Below are positions 56,511 to 64,000 of a DNA stretch of 64,000 bases, piece after piece. The notes beneath the pieces were generated by a model. That model was not told where the DNA came from. It ran no database searches and saw only the letters and a list, made by a program, of their open reading frames with translations. The translations under genes and the position numbers were made by a program. The number at the start of each line of letters is the position of its first letter. The stretch's first letter is position 1. Origin of the DNA: Streptomyces sp. R302 (GTDB lineage Bacteria; Actinomycetota; Actinomycetes; Streptomycetales; Streptomycetaceae); the NCBI RefSeq assembly GCF_012927245.1, contig NZ_JABBGE010000008.1, forward strand, positions 310,001-374,000. The letters run 5' to 3'.

Positions 56511-56609
56511 GCGCAACGAATCGCCGCCCAGGTCGGACATCGCGCAACGGTTCGACGGTCGGTCCGCAACGGTCCCGTCTTGTCCGGGCCGAGCCCGGAA
56601 CCGTACCGT
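56511..56609 (+). promoter_or_regulatory. Amidase promoter with three GCGCAA-type boxes
   Basis: GCGCAA at 56511 and 56542 and CCGCAA at 56564 (steps 31 and 22 bp) are followed after 10 bases by TTGTCC (-35, 56580-56585), an 18-bp spacer and TACCGT (-10, 56604-56609). The boxes lie on the coding strand and upstream of the -35, as for an activator. This mirrors the permease promoter at 54206-54302. Confidence 0.7.
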
Positions 56610-56614
56610 TTTGA

Positions 56615-56630
56615 ACGTCTCCCGAGACGT
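56615..56630. promoter_or_regulatory. Dyad at the amidase transcription start
   Basis: ACGTCTC-CC-GAGACGT is a perfect 7-bp inverted repeat located 6-21 bases after the -10, i.e. over the predicted start site. It is a plausible repressor site, but the permease promoter does not carry it. Confidence 0.5.
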
Positions 56631-56663
56631 CCCTCCCTCCCCTCCGTCCCCACGAGGATCAGC

Positions 56664-57470
56664 ATGCCCACGGTGCGCACCGCCCTGCTCCAGAGCTCCG
56701 GCCGGCTCGGTGACGTCACCGCCAATCTGCGGATCCTCGACGAGGCCGCCGGCCGGGCCGCGGCCGCGGGCGCGGACGTGCTGCTCGCCCCCGAGCTCTT
56801 CCTCACCGGCTACGCGATCGGCGCCGACATCGCCCGCCTCGCCGAGCCGTCCGACGGGCCCTCGGCCCGCGCGGTCGCGGAGATCGCCGCCTGCCACGGG
56901 CTCGCCGTCGGTTACGGCTATCCGGAGCGGGACACCGAGCGGCACGGCGTGATCTACAACGCGGCCGCGCTCTTCGGCGCCGACGGCGCCCCCCTCGCGC
57001 ACTACCGCAAGACCCACCTCTTCGGCGACTTCGAGCTGAAGTGGTTCACCCCGGGCGACGAGCCGCTCGTCCAGGCCCGCATCGGCGACCTCACCGTCGG
57101 CCTGATGATCTGCTACGACGTCGAGTTCCCCGAGAACGTACGGGCGCAGGCGCTGGCCGGCACGGACCTCCTCCTCGTGCCGACCGCCCTCATGCACCCC
57201 GCCGAGATCGTGCCGCTCTCCGTCGTCCCGGTGCGCGCCTTCGAGAGCCAGATGTACATCGCGTACGCCAACCGCGCCGGCGCCGAGGGCGACTTCGAGT
57301 TCGTCGGGCTCTCCGTGCTCGCCGGCCCCGACGGCACCGCCCGGGCCCGCGCGGGCCGCGGCGAGGACCTCGTCCTCGGCGACGTCGACCCCGAGGCCCT
57401 GGCGGCCTCCCGCGCGGAGAACCCGTACCTCCGCGACCGCAGGCCGGGCCTGTACGGCTCCCTCGTCTGA
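56664..57470 (+). CDS. Nitrilase-superfamily amidase, DavA-like 5-aminovaleramidase
   Basis: A 268-residue carbon-nitrogen hydrolase. The catalytic triad is E44 (LLAPELFLTGY), K116 (YRKTHLFGDFE) and C150 (GLMICYDVEFPENVR). From memory it resembles DavA of Pseudomonas putida, which hydrolyses 5-aminovaleramide to 5-aminovalerate. The order amidase then flavin monooxygenase 63 bases downstream matches a lysine monooxygenase pathway. GAGGA lies five bases before ATG 56664. Another amide, such as indole-3-acetamide, cannot be excluded from sequence alone. Confidence 0.88.
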   Translation: MPTVRTALLQSSGRLGDVTANLRILDEAAGRAAAAGADVLLAPELFLTGYAIGADIARLAEPSDGPSARAVAEIAACHGLAVGYGYPERDTERHGVIYNAAALFGADGAPLAHYRKTHLFGDFELKWFTPGDEPLVQARIGDLTVGLMICYDVEFPENVRAQALAGTDLLLVPTALMHPAEIVPLSVVPVRAFESQMYIAYANRAGAEGDFEFVGLSVLAGPDGTARARAGRGEDLVLGDVDPEALAASRAENPYLRDRRPGLYGSLV

Positions 57471-57533
57471 GCCGCCGCCCGCCCCGCCCCCCTGAACTTC
57501 CCGTCCCACCCCCGTGCAAGGAGTCCGTACCCC

Positions 57534-59234
57534 ATGACGTCCACCGTGCCCAACGCCGTCGAGCACGCCGACGAGCAGCAGCCGCCGATCACCATGTTCG
57601 GCCCGGACTTCCCGTACGCCTACGACGACTTCCTGGCCCACCCGGCGGGCCTCGGCCAGATACCCGCGACCGAGCACGGCGCCGAGGTCGCGGTCGTCGG
57701 CGGCGGCCTGTCCGGCATCATCGCCGCGTACGAGCTGATGAAGATGGGCCTCAAGCCCGTCGTCTACGAGGCCGACCAGATCGGCGGCCGGCTGCGCACG
57801 GTGGGCTTCGAGGGCCCGGAGACCGAGGGCCTCACGGCGGAGATGGGCGCCATGCGCTTCCCGCCCTCCTCCACCGCCCTCCAGCACTACATCGACCTGG
57901 TCGGCCTGGAGACCACGCCGTTCCCGAACCCGCTGGCCGAGGCCACCCCCTCGACCGTCGTCGACCTCAAGGGCGAGTCGCACTACGCGGAGACCGTCGA
58001 CGACCTGCCGCAGGTCTACCGCGACGTCGCCGAGGCCTGGAACAAGTGCCTCGACGAGGGCGCCGACTTCTCCGACATGAACCAGGCCATGCGCGAGCGC
58101 GACGTCCCGCGCATCCGCGAGATCTGGGCGAAGCTCGTCGAGAAGCTCGACAACCAGACCTTCTACGGCTTCCTCTGCGAGTCCGAGGCCTTCAAGTCCT
58201 TCCGGCACCGCGAGATCTTCGGCCAGGTCGGCTTCGGCACCGGCGGCTGGGACACCGACTTCCCCAACTCCATCCTGGAGATCCTCCGGGTCGTCTACAC
58301 CGAGGCCGACGACCACCACCGCGGCATCGTCGGCGGCTCGCAGCAGCTGCCGCTGCGCCTGTGGGAGCGCGAGCCGGAGAAGATCGTCCACTGGGCGCAG
58401 GGCACCTCGCTGGCCTCCCTGCACGAGGGCGGGCAGCCGAAGCCGGCCGTCACCCGGCTGAACCGCACGGCGGGCAACCGGATCACCGTCACCGACGCCT
58501 CCGGCGACATCCGCACCTACCAGGCGGCGATCTTCACCGCCCAGTCCTGGATGCTGCTCTCCAAGATCGCCTGCGACGACTCGCTCTTCCCGATCGACCA
58601 CTGGACGGCGATCGAGCGGACCCACTACATGGAGTCCTCGAAGCTGTTCGTGCCGGTGGACCGGCCGTTCTGGCTGGACAAGGACGAGGAAACCGGGCGG
58701 GACGTCATGTCGATGACGCTGACCGACCGGATGACCCGCGGCACGTACCTCCTGGACGACGGCCCGGACAAGCCGGCCACCATCTGCCTCTCGTACACGT
58801 GGTGCGACGACAGCCTGAAGTGGCTGCCGCTCTCCGCGAACGAGCGCATGGAGGTCATGCTGAAGTCGCTGGGTGAGATCTACCCGAAGGTCGACATCCG
58901 GAAGCACATCATCGGCAACCCGGTGACGGTCTCCTGGGAGAACGAGCCCTACTTCATGGGCGCCTTCAAGGCCAACCTGCCGGGCCACTACCGCTACCAG
59001 CGGCGCCTGTTCACCCACTTCATGCAGGACCGCCTCCCCGAGGACAAGCGCGGCATCTTCCTCGCCGGCGACGACATCTCGTGGACGGCCGGCTGGGCCG
59101 AGGGCGCGGTGCAGACGGCGCTCAACGCGGTGTGGGGCGTGATGCACCACTTCGGCGGCGCCACCGACGGCACCAACCCGGGCCCGGGCGACGTCTACGA
59201 CGAGATCGCCCCGGTCGAGCTGCCGGAGGACTGA
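57534..59234 (+). CDS. Flavin amine oxidase, DavB-like L-lysine 2-monooxygenase
   Basis: A 566-residue FAD protein. The FAD motif VAVVGGGLSGIIAAYEL (GGGLSG about 56-61) and the C-terminal GDDISWTAGWAEGAVQTALNAVWG are typical of the amine-oxidase fold. The N-terminal ITMFGPDFPYAYDDFLAHP and the central FGQVGFGTGGWDTDFPNSILEI resemble P. putida lysine 2-monooxygenase as I remember it, rather than tryptophan monooxygenase. Such enzymes convert L-lysine plus O2 to 5-aminovaleramide and CO2; the upstream amidase would finish the step. The start ATG 57534 has GCAAGGAG upstream. Confidence 0.88.
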   Translation: MTSTVPNAVEHADEQQPPITMFGPDFPYAYDDFLAHPAGLGQIPATEHGAEVAVVGGGLSGIIAAYELMKMGLKPVVYEADQIGGRLRTVGFEGPETEGLTAEMGAMRFPPSSTALQHYIDLVGLETTPFPNPLAEATPSTVVDLKGESHYAETVDDLPQVYRDVAEAWNKCLDEGADFSDMNQAMRERDVPRIREIWAKLVEKLDNQTFYGFLCESEAFKSFRHREIFGQVGFGTGGWDTDFPNSILEILRVVYTEADDHHRGIVGGSQQLPLRLWEREPEKIVHWAQGTSLASLHEGGQPKPAVTRLNRTAGNRITVTDASGDIRTYQAAIFTAQSWMLLSKIACDDSLFPIDHWTAIERTHYMESSKLFVPVDRPFWLDKDEETGRDVMSMTLTDRMTRGTYLLDDGPDKPATICLSYTWCDDSLKWLPLSANERMEVMLKSLGEIYPKVDIRKHIIGNPVTVSWENEPYFMGAFKANLPGHYRYQRRLFTHFMQDRLPEDKRGIFLAGDDISWTAGWAEGAVQTALNAVWGVMHHFGGATDGTNPGPGDVYDEIAPVELPED

Positions 59235-59246
59235 TCCCCGGAGGCC

Positions 59247-59954
59247 CTACGGCCTGGCCAGGGGCGTCAGCAGCATCCGTCCCACCAGGCCGACCGAGCG
59301 GTCGAGCCGCTCGGTGAACTCGGCCGCGATCCCGGGCAGCGCCCGCAGCTGCCACAGCGAGCGGGCGGCGAGCCAGGCCCCGTCGCGGGCCCGGTCCAGG
59401 CTCCAGCAGCCGAGCAGGTGCGTCAGCGGGTCCGCGATCTCCAGGAGGTCCGGGCCCGGCATCAGTTCCTCGCGGATCCGCTCCTCCAGGAGGACGAGCA
59501 CGTCGCCGACCCGGTCGAACTCGTCCTCCAGGTCGGCCGGTACGCACTCCAGGGCGGCGCAGCTGTCGACGACGGCAAGTGCCAGGTCGTGGCCGATGTG
59601 GGCGTTGATCCCGGCGAGCGCGAACTGCAGCGGGGTGACGCCGGGGTGGCGCCGGTAGTGGAAGAGGGGCCGCCAGCAGGCGGGCCCCGGGCGGCCCGCG
59701 GCGTGGGCCTCGACGGCGGCGAGGTAGCGCTCGGCGAAGAGCACGTCCAGGGTGGCCGCCGCCCGCCGGTCCCCGAAGGCGCCCGCCTCGATGGCGTGGC
59801 CGATCTCCTCGGTGACCGTCAGGTACACCCGGTTGAAGACGGCGACCCCGTCGCCCGGGTGCCAGGCCGCCCGCAGCGACCGCATCCGGTCCACGACGGG
59901 GTCGACCGCCACGAACTGCCCGAGCCGTTCATCCGTCCACTGGGTCTGCGCCAT
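59247..59954 (-). CDS. DUF5995-like protein
   Basis: A 235-residue helical protein resembling the DUF5995 family: RMRSLRAAWHPGDGVAVFNRVYLTVTEEIGHAIE, FYR-like HYRRHPGVTPLQFALAGINAHIGHDLALAV and DLLEIADPLTHLLGCWSLDRARDGAWLAA. Conserved His/Asp residues (HIGHDL) suggest a possible metal site, but no function is established. It converges on the monooxygenase gene, with the two stop codons only 12 bases apart, and is divergent from the LAL regulator. ATG 59954 is at the start of the conserved region. Confidence 0.82.
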   Translation of the reverse strand: MAQTQWTDERLGQFVAVDPVVDRMRSLRAAWHPGDGVAVFNRVYLTVTEEIGHAIEAGAFGDRRAAATLDVLFAERYLAAVEAHAAGRPGPACWRPLFHYRRHPGVTPLQFALAGINAHIGHDLALAVVDSCAALECVPADLEDEFDRVGDVLVLLEERIREELMPGPDLLEIADPLTHLLGCWSLDRARDGAWLAARSLWQLRALPGIAAEFTERLDRSVGLVGRMLLTPLARP

Positions 59955-60218
59955 GGGGGCAGACTCCCAGCCGCCGGGCCCGGGAGGGAGCCTCCGGGGC
60001 CCGGCTTCGCCGGAACGGGCGAATACCTCAGTTCTTCGCCGTGTCGCCGGAGCCCGTCTCGTACGACGAGGCTAAGAACTCGTTTCCACGCGACAAGATC
60101 AGCATTCCGGTCCCCTTTTCCGGGGCGGGCTCGTCGAGGAGTGCGACAACCGGCCTTCTGTGGCTGATTCACATGCGTCCCCGGGCCGGGATCTTGCCCC
60201 TGTACCTTCCAGCAGGCA

Positions 60219-60305
60219 TGTCCCGATCCGTGTGATGTGGGTCACGGGGGCCTCTGGCGGTCCGCCCGGCTTCGGACAGGTGTCCCGATCTGCCAGGTGT
60301 GATGG
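60219..60305 (+). promoter_or_regulatory. Direct repeats upstream of the LAL regulator
   Basis: TGTCCCGATC at 60219-60228 is followed by CGTGTGATG, and TGTCCCGATC at 60281-60290 is followed by TGCCAGGTGTGATGG, so both copies precede a TGTGATG motif. They lie in the 521-base divergent gap between the DUF5995 and LAL genes, which is clearly less GC-rich than its surroundings. No promoter hexamers are certain. Confidence 0.5.
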
Positions 60306-60475
60306 ATTCCCTTGTATTCAGTCTCCAATCGGAGCACCGACCTCCACCCGGAGGCTGGTTGCCCGGTTCGGGCGACCGGTATTTACTGGCCAGAGCTTGC
60401 CCGCGAGAGCTCTCTCCGACAGGTCTCGCCGCGCTTCTCCTTCGGTCCCGTCAGATAGAAGCGGAGTCGAATTTC

Positions 60476-63358
60476 ATGCCGCCAAGCAGTGCGCCGACCG
60501 CACCGGACGAGCTTGTTCGTCCGTTCCGTCCTCGCCTCGTGTACGAGAGAGAGGAACAGTTATCGGTCCTCCGGCGCCTACTCGCCGAGGCGCTCCGGAG
60601 GAACAGCAGGATCGCCGTGGTGAGCGGCGGCATAGGCCAGGGGAAGACCGAACTCCTCGCCGCGTTCACGGAGGAGGCGCGCCTCACCGACGTGGTCCAC
60701 CTCTCGGCGACGGCCTCCCGCATGGAGCGGCATGTGCCCTTCGGCGTCCTCGCCCAGCTCTTCCGCAGCATCGACCTCCCCCTGGAGACCGCCCGTCAGG
60801 TCGCCCGTCTCGTCGACAGCGCCCTGAGCCCCGACGCGGGGAACCCGCAGGAGTCCGCCGCCGTCCCGCCACGGCTGTTCCACCAGATGGGCACGGCCCT
60901 GCACGACCTGATCGAGTACCTGCGCAGGCCTCTGCTGATCAGCGTCGACGACGTCGAGTACGCCGACACCCCGTCGCTGCTGTGCCTGTCCGCCCTCTCC
61001 CGTCGACTGCGCGCGACGCCGCTCCTCATCGTCCTCAACGAACTGTCCTCCCCGCACTGTTCGAGCACCCTGCTCCGCGCGGACCTCCCCCCGGAACCCC
61101 TGTGCCACCGGGTCCTGCTGCCGCCGCTCTCGCTCGGCGGGGTGCGCGACCTGCTCTCGGCCCGCCTCGGCGGCGGGTCGGCCCGGGCCCTCGCCGCGGA
61201 GTGCCTCGCCGCTACCGGCGGCAACCCGCTCCTCGTCCGCGGCCTGGCCGAGGACACCGCCGCGGTCGCGGACGCGCGGCCCGAGCCCGTCCTGTCGGCG
61301 GGCCCGCGCTTCGAGGCGGCCGTGCTCCGCTGCCTCTACCGGACCGCCTCGCCGGTGCGGGCCGTCGCCCGGATCATGGCCGTTCTGGACGGTTCCCAGT
61401 ACACCCCGCTCCTCGCCCAGCTCCCCGACACGCACCCTCACTCGCTGTGGCGCGCGCTCGCCTCCCTCGAGGAGACGGGCCTGATGGTGGACGGCGTCTG
61501 GCGCCATCCGGTCGCGCGCTCCGCCGTGCTGCACGACATGGCCGTCGAGGCCCGCACGGAGCTGCACACCCGGATCGGGACCCTGCTCTTCAGGAACGGC
61601 GCCCCGCTGACCGCGGTGGCCCACCACCTCGTCGCGGCGGGCCGGATCGACAACGACTGCGCCGCGGACGTGCTTCTGGAGGCCGCGCAGGAGGGCCTCG
61701 CCACGGGCGACACCACGCTCGCGGCCGACTGCCTGTCCGTCGCCTACCGCTACGACCGCAGCGAGGAGTTCCTCACCACCACGACGGCGATGCTCTTCCG
61801 CACCGAGTGGAGGTCCGATCCGCAGCTGGCGGCCCGCCGGCTGCCCAAGCTCCTGAAGGCGGCCGGGTCCGGGCTGCTCACGGCACGTCATGTGTCGGCC
61901 CCCGTCGACGCGCTGCTCTGGTTCGGGCGGCCCGACACGGCCCTGGAGGTCATGGAGCAGCTGGAGGGCCAGGCCCGGCGGCGGAAGGACCTGGAGGCCT
62001 CGACGTCCCTGCGCCGGTGCCGGACGACCCTCGCCCTCCTCTATCCCGATACGGCCACCGGGGAGGGCGCCGCCGACCTGGCGGCCGAGGCGCCCGATGT
62101 CGCGCCCGAGGTGTCCGAGGGGCAGACGATGTCGGAGCTGTCCCGGGTGCTGCACGGAGGCGTGGGGCCGTTCCCCGCGCTCTGGGCGGAAGGGGCCCTG
62201 GCCAGCCACCAGTTGGACGACGACACGCTCATCCCCCTCGTGATGGCCGCCGGCACCCTCATCCTCGACCGCCTCTTCGCATCGGCCGAGCGGTGGATCG
62301 ACGCGCTCGCCGCCACGGCCCGGAGCCGGTCGGCCCCCGTCTGGCAGGCGCTCTTCGAGAGCCTTCGGGCGGAGCTGGCCCTGCGCCGGGGAGACCCGGC
62401 CCGGGCCGGACGGCTGGCCGAGCGGGCCATCGCCCAGCTGCCGTCCGCCAGTTGGGGCGTCCTGATCGGCCTGCCGCTGGCGGTCACCCTGGAGGCGTAC
62501 GCCATCCTCGGCTCGTCCGACCGGGCGCTCACCCAGCTCCACGTCCAGCCGCCGGAGGGCATGTTCCGGACCCCGCTCGGCGTGCGCTACCTGCGCGCCC
62601 GGGGCAACGCGCTCCTCGCGAGCGGGCAGACGCAGGCCGCGCTGGACGACTTCGCCGCCGTCGGCGAACTGGCCCGCCGGTGGCGGATGGACGTCCCCGC
62701 CCTGCTGCCGTGGCGGACCGACGCCGCCCGGGCCCACCTGGCGCGTGGCGAGGTCGAGCAGGCCCGTGAACTGGCGACGGCGCAGTTCGCCCTGGTGGGA
62801 ACGGAGCACCACGAGGCGCGTTCGCTGACCCTGCGGACGCTCGCCGCGACCGTCTCCTCCCAGGAGCGGGCCGAGCTGCTGGGGTACGCGCTGGAGGCCG
62901 CGCAGAAGAGCGGCAACCCGCTGGAACTCGCCTACACGCTGAACGCCCTGAGCCGGTCCCACCTGGAGGCCGGGCAGTACGGCAAGGGGCGCATCGCCCT
63001 GCGCCGGGCCCGCGAGCTCGCCGAGCGGATCGGCGTGTCGCTGCCGGCCCGGACCGTGCCGGAGGCCGAGCAGCGGCCTCAGGAGCTCGCCGTGGCGGAG
63101 GGCGGCGAGAAGCTCGTCGACGTGCTCAGTGACGCGGAGATGCGCGTGGTGGTCCTGGCGGTGCGCGGCAACAGCAACCGGCAGATCGCGGCCAAGCTCT
63201 TCGTCACCGTCAGCACGGTCGAGCAGCACCTGACGAGGGTCTACCGGAAGCTCGGGATCAAGCGGCGCAGCGACCTCGTGCTCGCCGTGAACGGCGAGGC
63301 GGCGCTCGGGGCGAGCGCCTCGACCGCCGCTACGAAGGTACGGGAGGGCGCGGTGTAG
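60476..63358 (+). CDS. LuxR-family LAL regulator (large ATP-binding)
   Basis: A 960-residue LAL protein. The N-terminal AAA domain has Walker A GGIGQGKTE (about 51-59) and Walker B LLISVDDVEYAD. A long TPR-like helical region (about 280-860) follows, and a LuxR HTH ends it (about 884-940: LSDAEMRVVVLAVRGNSNRQIAAKL, STVEQHLTRVYRKLGIKRRSDLV). LAL proteins often activate antibiotic clusters; no biosynthetic cluster is in view here, so a target cannot be inferred. ATG 60476 has GCGGAG about 9 bases upstream; the frame extends to 60299 without support. Confidence 0.9.
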   Translation: MPPSSAPTAPDELVRPFRPRLVYEREEQLSVLRRLLAEALRRNSRIAVVSGGIGQGKTELLAAFTEEARLTDVVHLSATASRMERHVPFGVLAQLFRSIDLPLETARQVARLVDSALSPDAGNPQESAAVPPRLFHQMGTALHDLIEYLRRPLLISVDDVEYADTPSLLCLSALSRRLRATPLLIVLNELSSPHCSSTLLRADLPPEPLCHRVLLPPLSLGGVRDLLSARLGGGSARALAAECLAATGGNPLLVRGLAEDTAAVADARPEPVLSAGPRFEAAVLRCLYRTASPVRAVARIMAVLDGSQYTPLLAQLPDTHPHSLWRALASLEETGLMVDGVWRHPVARSAVLHDMAVEARTELHTRIGTLLFRNGAPLTAVAHHLVAAGRIDNDCAADVLLEAAQEGLATGDTTLAADCLSVAYRYDRSEEFLTTTTAMLFRTEWRSDPQLAARRLPKLLKAAGSGLLTARHVSAPVDALLWFGRPDTALEVMEQLEGQARRRKDLEASTSLRRCRTTLALLYPDTATGEGAADLAAEAPDVAPEVSEGQTMSELSRVLHGGVGPFPALWAEGALASHQLDDDTLIPLVMAAGTLILDRLFASAERWIDALAATARSRSAPVWQALFESLRAELALRRGDPARAGRLAERAIAQLPSASWGVLIGLPLAVTLEAYAILGSSDRALTQLHVQPPEGMFRTPLGVRYLRARGNALLASGQTQAALDDFAAVGELARRWRMDVPALLPWRTDAARAHLARGEVEQARELATAQFALVGTEHHEARSLTLRTLAATVSSQERAELLGYALEAAQKSGNPLELAYTLNALSRSHLEAGQYGKGRIALRRARELAERIGVSLPARTVPEAEQRPQELAVAEGGEKLVDVLSDAEMRVVVLAVRGNSNRQIAAKLFVTVSTVEQHLTRVYRKLGIKRRSDLVLAVNGEAALGASASTAATKVREGAV

Positions 63359-63378
63359 GCGTGCGCCGTGCCGGAGAC

Positions 63379-63419
63379 GCCTCGGGGCCCCTCGCCAGGA
63401 CGGCGAGGGGCCCCGAGGC
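63379..63419. terminator. Terminator after the LAL gene
   Basis: An 18-bp perfect stem (CCTCGGGGCCCCTCGCC core, loop AGGAC) lies 20 bases after the stop, between two convergent genes. Confidence 0.9.
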
Positions 63420-63427
63420 TGTGCGAT

Positions 63428-63471
63428 CGGGACCCGCGGCCGGTACGGGGGATGGCCGGCCGTGGGTCCCG
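63428..63471. terminator. Second hairpin, terminator of the MFS gene
   Basis: CGGGACCCGCGGCCGG (63428-63443) pairs with CCGGCCGTGGGTCCCG (63456-63471) with one mismatch. It is 20 bases from the stop of the leftward MFS gene. Confidence 0.75.
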
Positions 63472-63490
63472 AGTCGGGGGGAGGGGAGCG

Positions 63491-64000
63491 TCAGGAGACG
63501 CGCGCCTCGGGTCGCTCCTCGGTCGCGGCGGGGGCCGCGGCGGGAGCCTTGCGGAGGTTCAGCGCCGCCACGGCGCCGAGGAGCGCGGCCGCCGCGGTGA
63601 CCCAGCCGGCCGTGCGCAGGCCCTCGATGACGTCGCCGTCCGCGGGGGCCGGGGCGCCGGCGGTCAGGTCGAGGCCGGAGTTGGCGATGACCAGGATCGC
63701 CGCGAGGCCGACGGCGGCTCCGATCTGCTGGGAGGTGGAGGCCAGCGCGGAGGCCACACCCTGCTCGGCGGGGTCCACACCGGATCCGGCGGTCGCGAAG
63801 ATGGCGGTGAAGGCCAGACCGCCGCCGAAGCCGTAGATGGCGACGCCGGGCAGGACCGCCCAGTAGGTGCTGTCGGCGACCATGCCCGCGGCCATCGCGG
63901 CCATGCCGACGGCGTAGATGAGCATGCCGAGGGAGAGCGTGCTGCGCAGACCGGTCTTGTTGAGCATCGAGGCCGCGATCTTTCCGCCGGCGAGCATCGC
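63491..64000 (-). CDS. MFS transporter, C-terminal part
   Basis: The 3' end of a leftward gene that runs off the right edge; about 170 codons are visible. It encodes the last four or so transmembrane helices of a DHA2-type MFS drug exporter: LSLGMLIYAVGMAAMAAGM, WAVLPGVAIYGFGGGLAFTAIF and GVASALASTSQQIGAAVGLAAILVI, the last being a typical DHA2 segment near the C-terminus. The tail is Ala/Pro/Glu-rich. Substrate unknown; the remaining helices and any adjacent regulator are outside the window. Confidence 0.85.
   Translation of the reverse strand, partial: AMLAGGKIAASMLNKTGLRSTLSLGMLIYAVGMAAMAAGMVADSTYWAVLPGVAIYGFGGGLAFTAIFATAGSGVDPAEQGVASALASTSQQIGAAVGLAAILVIANSGLDLTAGAPAPADGDVIEGLRTAGWVTAAAALLGAVAALNLRKAPAAAPAATEERPEARVS

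Noticed and set aside
57041..58876. 611-codon frame overlapping the amidase and monooxygenase genes
   Set aside because: Arg/Pro-rich shadow frame without domain content, while the overlapped genes have intact motifs.
57534..59234. Tryptophan 2-monooxygenase (auxin pathway) as the identity of the flavin oxidase
   Set aside because: The neighbouring amidase and the N-terminal and central peptides look more like the lysine monooxygenase pair; not excluded, but less likely.
60160..62769. 869-codon rightward frame overlapping the LAL gene
   Set aside because: Arg/Pro-rich shadow frame; the LAL reading in the neighbouring frame has Walker and HTH motifs.

Overview
This is a high-GC actinobacterial chromosome segment, almost certainly Streptomyces. 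Third codon positions are nearly all G or C and GTG/TTG starts are frequent. It carries bldD, sIHF, an AfsR-like STAND ATPase and a LuxR-type LAL regulator. The gene order relA - PPIase - hisS - rpsD - alaS - aro genes - efp - nusB - bldD - pyr operon - sIHF - gmk - rpoZ - coaBC - metK - priA - fmt - rsmB - rpe is the conserved Streptomyces core order. I see no insertion sequence, prophage, CRISPR array, tRNA or rRNA. Family assignments come from reading the translations and from memory of the families; no database search was run.

Layout. Positions 1-7.0 kb hold the 3' end of relA, a convergent DUF349 gene, a membrane-anchored cyclophilin divergent from a metallo-beta-lactamase hydrolase, hisS, a VKOR-type quinone reductase and rarA. 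Positions 7.0-10.2 kb hold rpsD behind a long structured leader and a STAND ATPase gene that stops where its DNA-binding domain would be expected. Positions 10.4-20.6 kb are two small membrane-associated proteins, alaS, ruvX, mltG and five shikimate-pathway genes (aroE, aroC, aroK, aroB, aroQ), mostly with overlapping ends. Positions 20.7-24.7 kb hold a set of palindromic tandem repeats, a proline-rich P-loop protein, an M24 peptidase homologue with altered metal ligands, efp, nusB and the convergent developmental regulator bldD. Positions 24.9-34.9 kb are the pyrimidine operon (pyrR, pyrB, pyrC, a PH-like membrane protein, carA, carB, pyrD, pyrF), preceded by a PyrR-binding-loop sequence that includes the pyrR ribosome-binding site. 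Positions 35-46 kb are sIHF, gmk, rpoZ, coaBC, metK, a helicase-motif-less priA, a small HTH gene, fmt, a small hypothetical gene, rsmB and rpe.

Positions 46-64 kb are more accessory. They hold a SorC-type regulator, a lipoprotein RNase of the RNase Sa family overlapping a barstar gene, a DUF998 membrane protein with a two-component system, a GuaB1-type IMPDH/GMPR protein, a probably leaderless small membrane protein and an SGNH hydrolase. An amino-acid locus follows (APC permease, Lrp/AsnC regulator, nitrilase-fold amidase, flavin amine monooxygenase), then a DUF5995 gene, a LAL regulator and the C-terminal part of an MFS exporter cut by the window edge.

The most interesting reading is the 54.2-59.2 kb locus. 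The last two genes look like DavA/DavB (5-aminovaleramidase and L-lysine 2-monooxygenase). Both the permease promoter and the amidase promoter carry three GCGCAA-type boxes with nearly identical spacing (30/21 and 31/22 bp), then 10 bp, a -35, an 18-bp spacer and a -10. This suggests one regulon controlled by the Lrp-family protein encoded between them.
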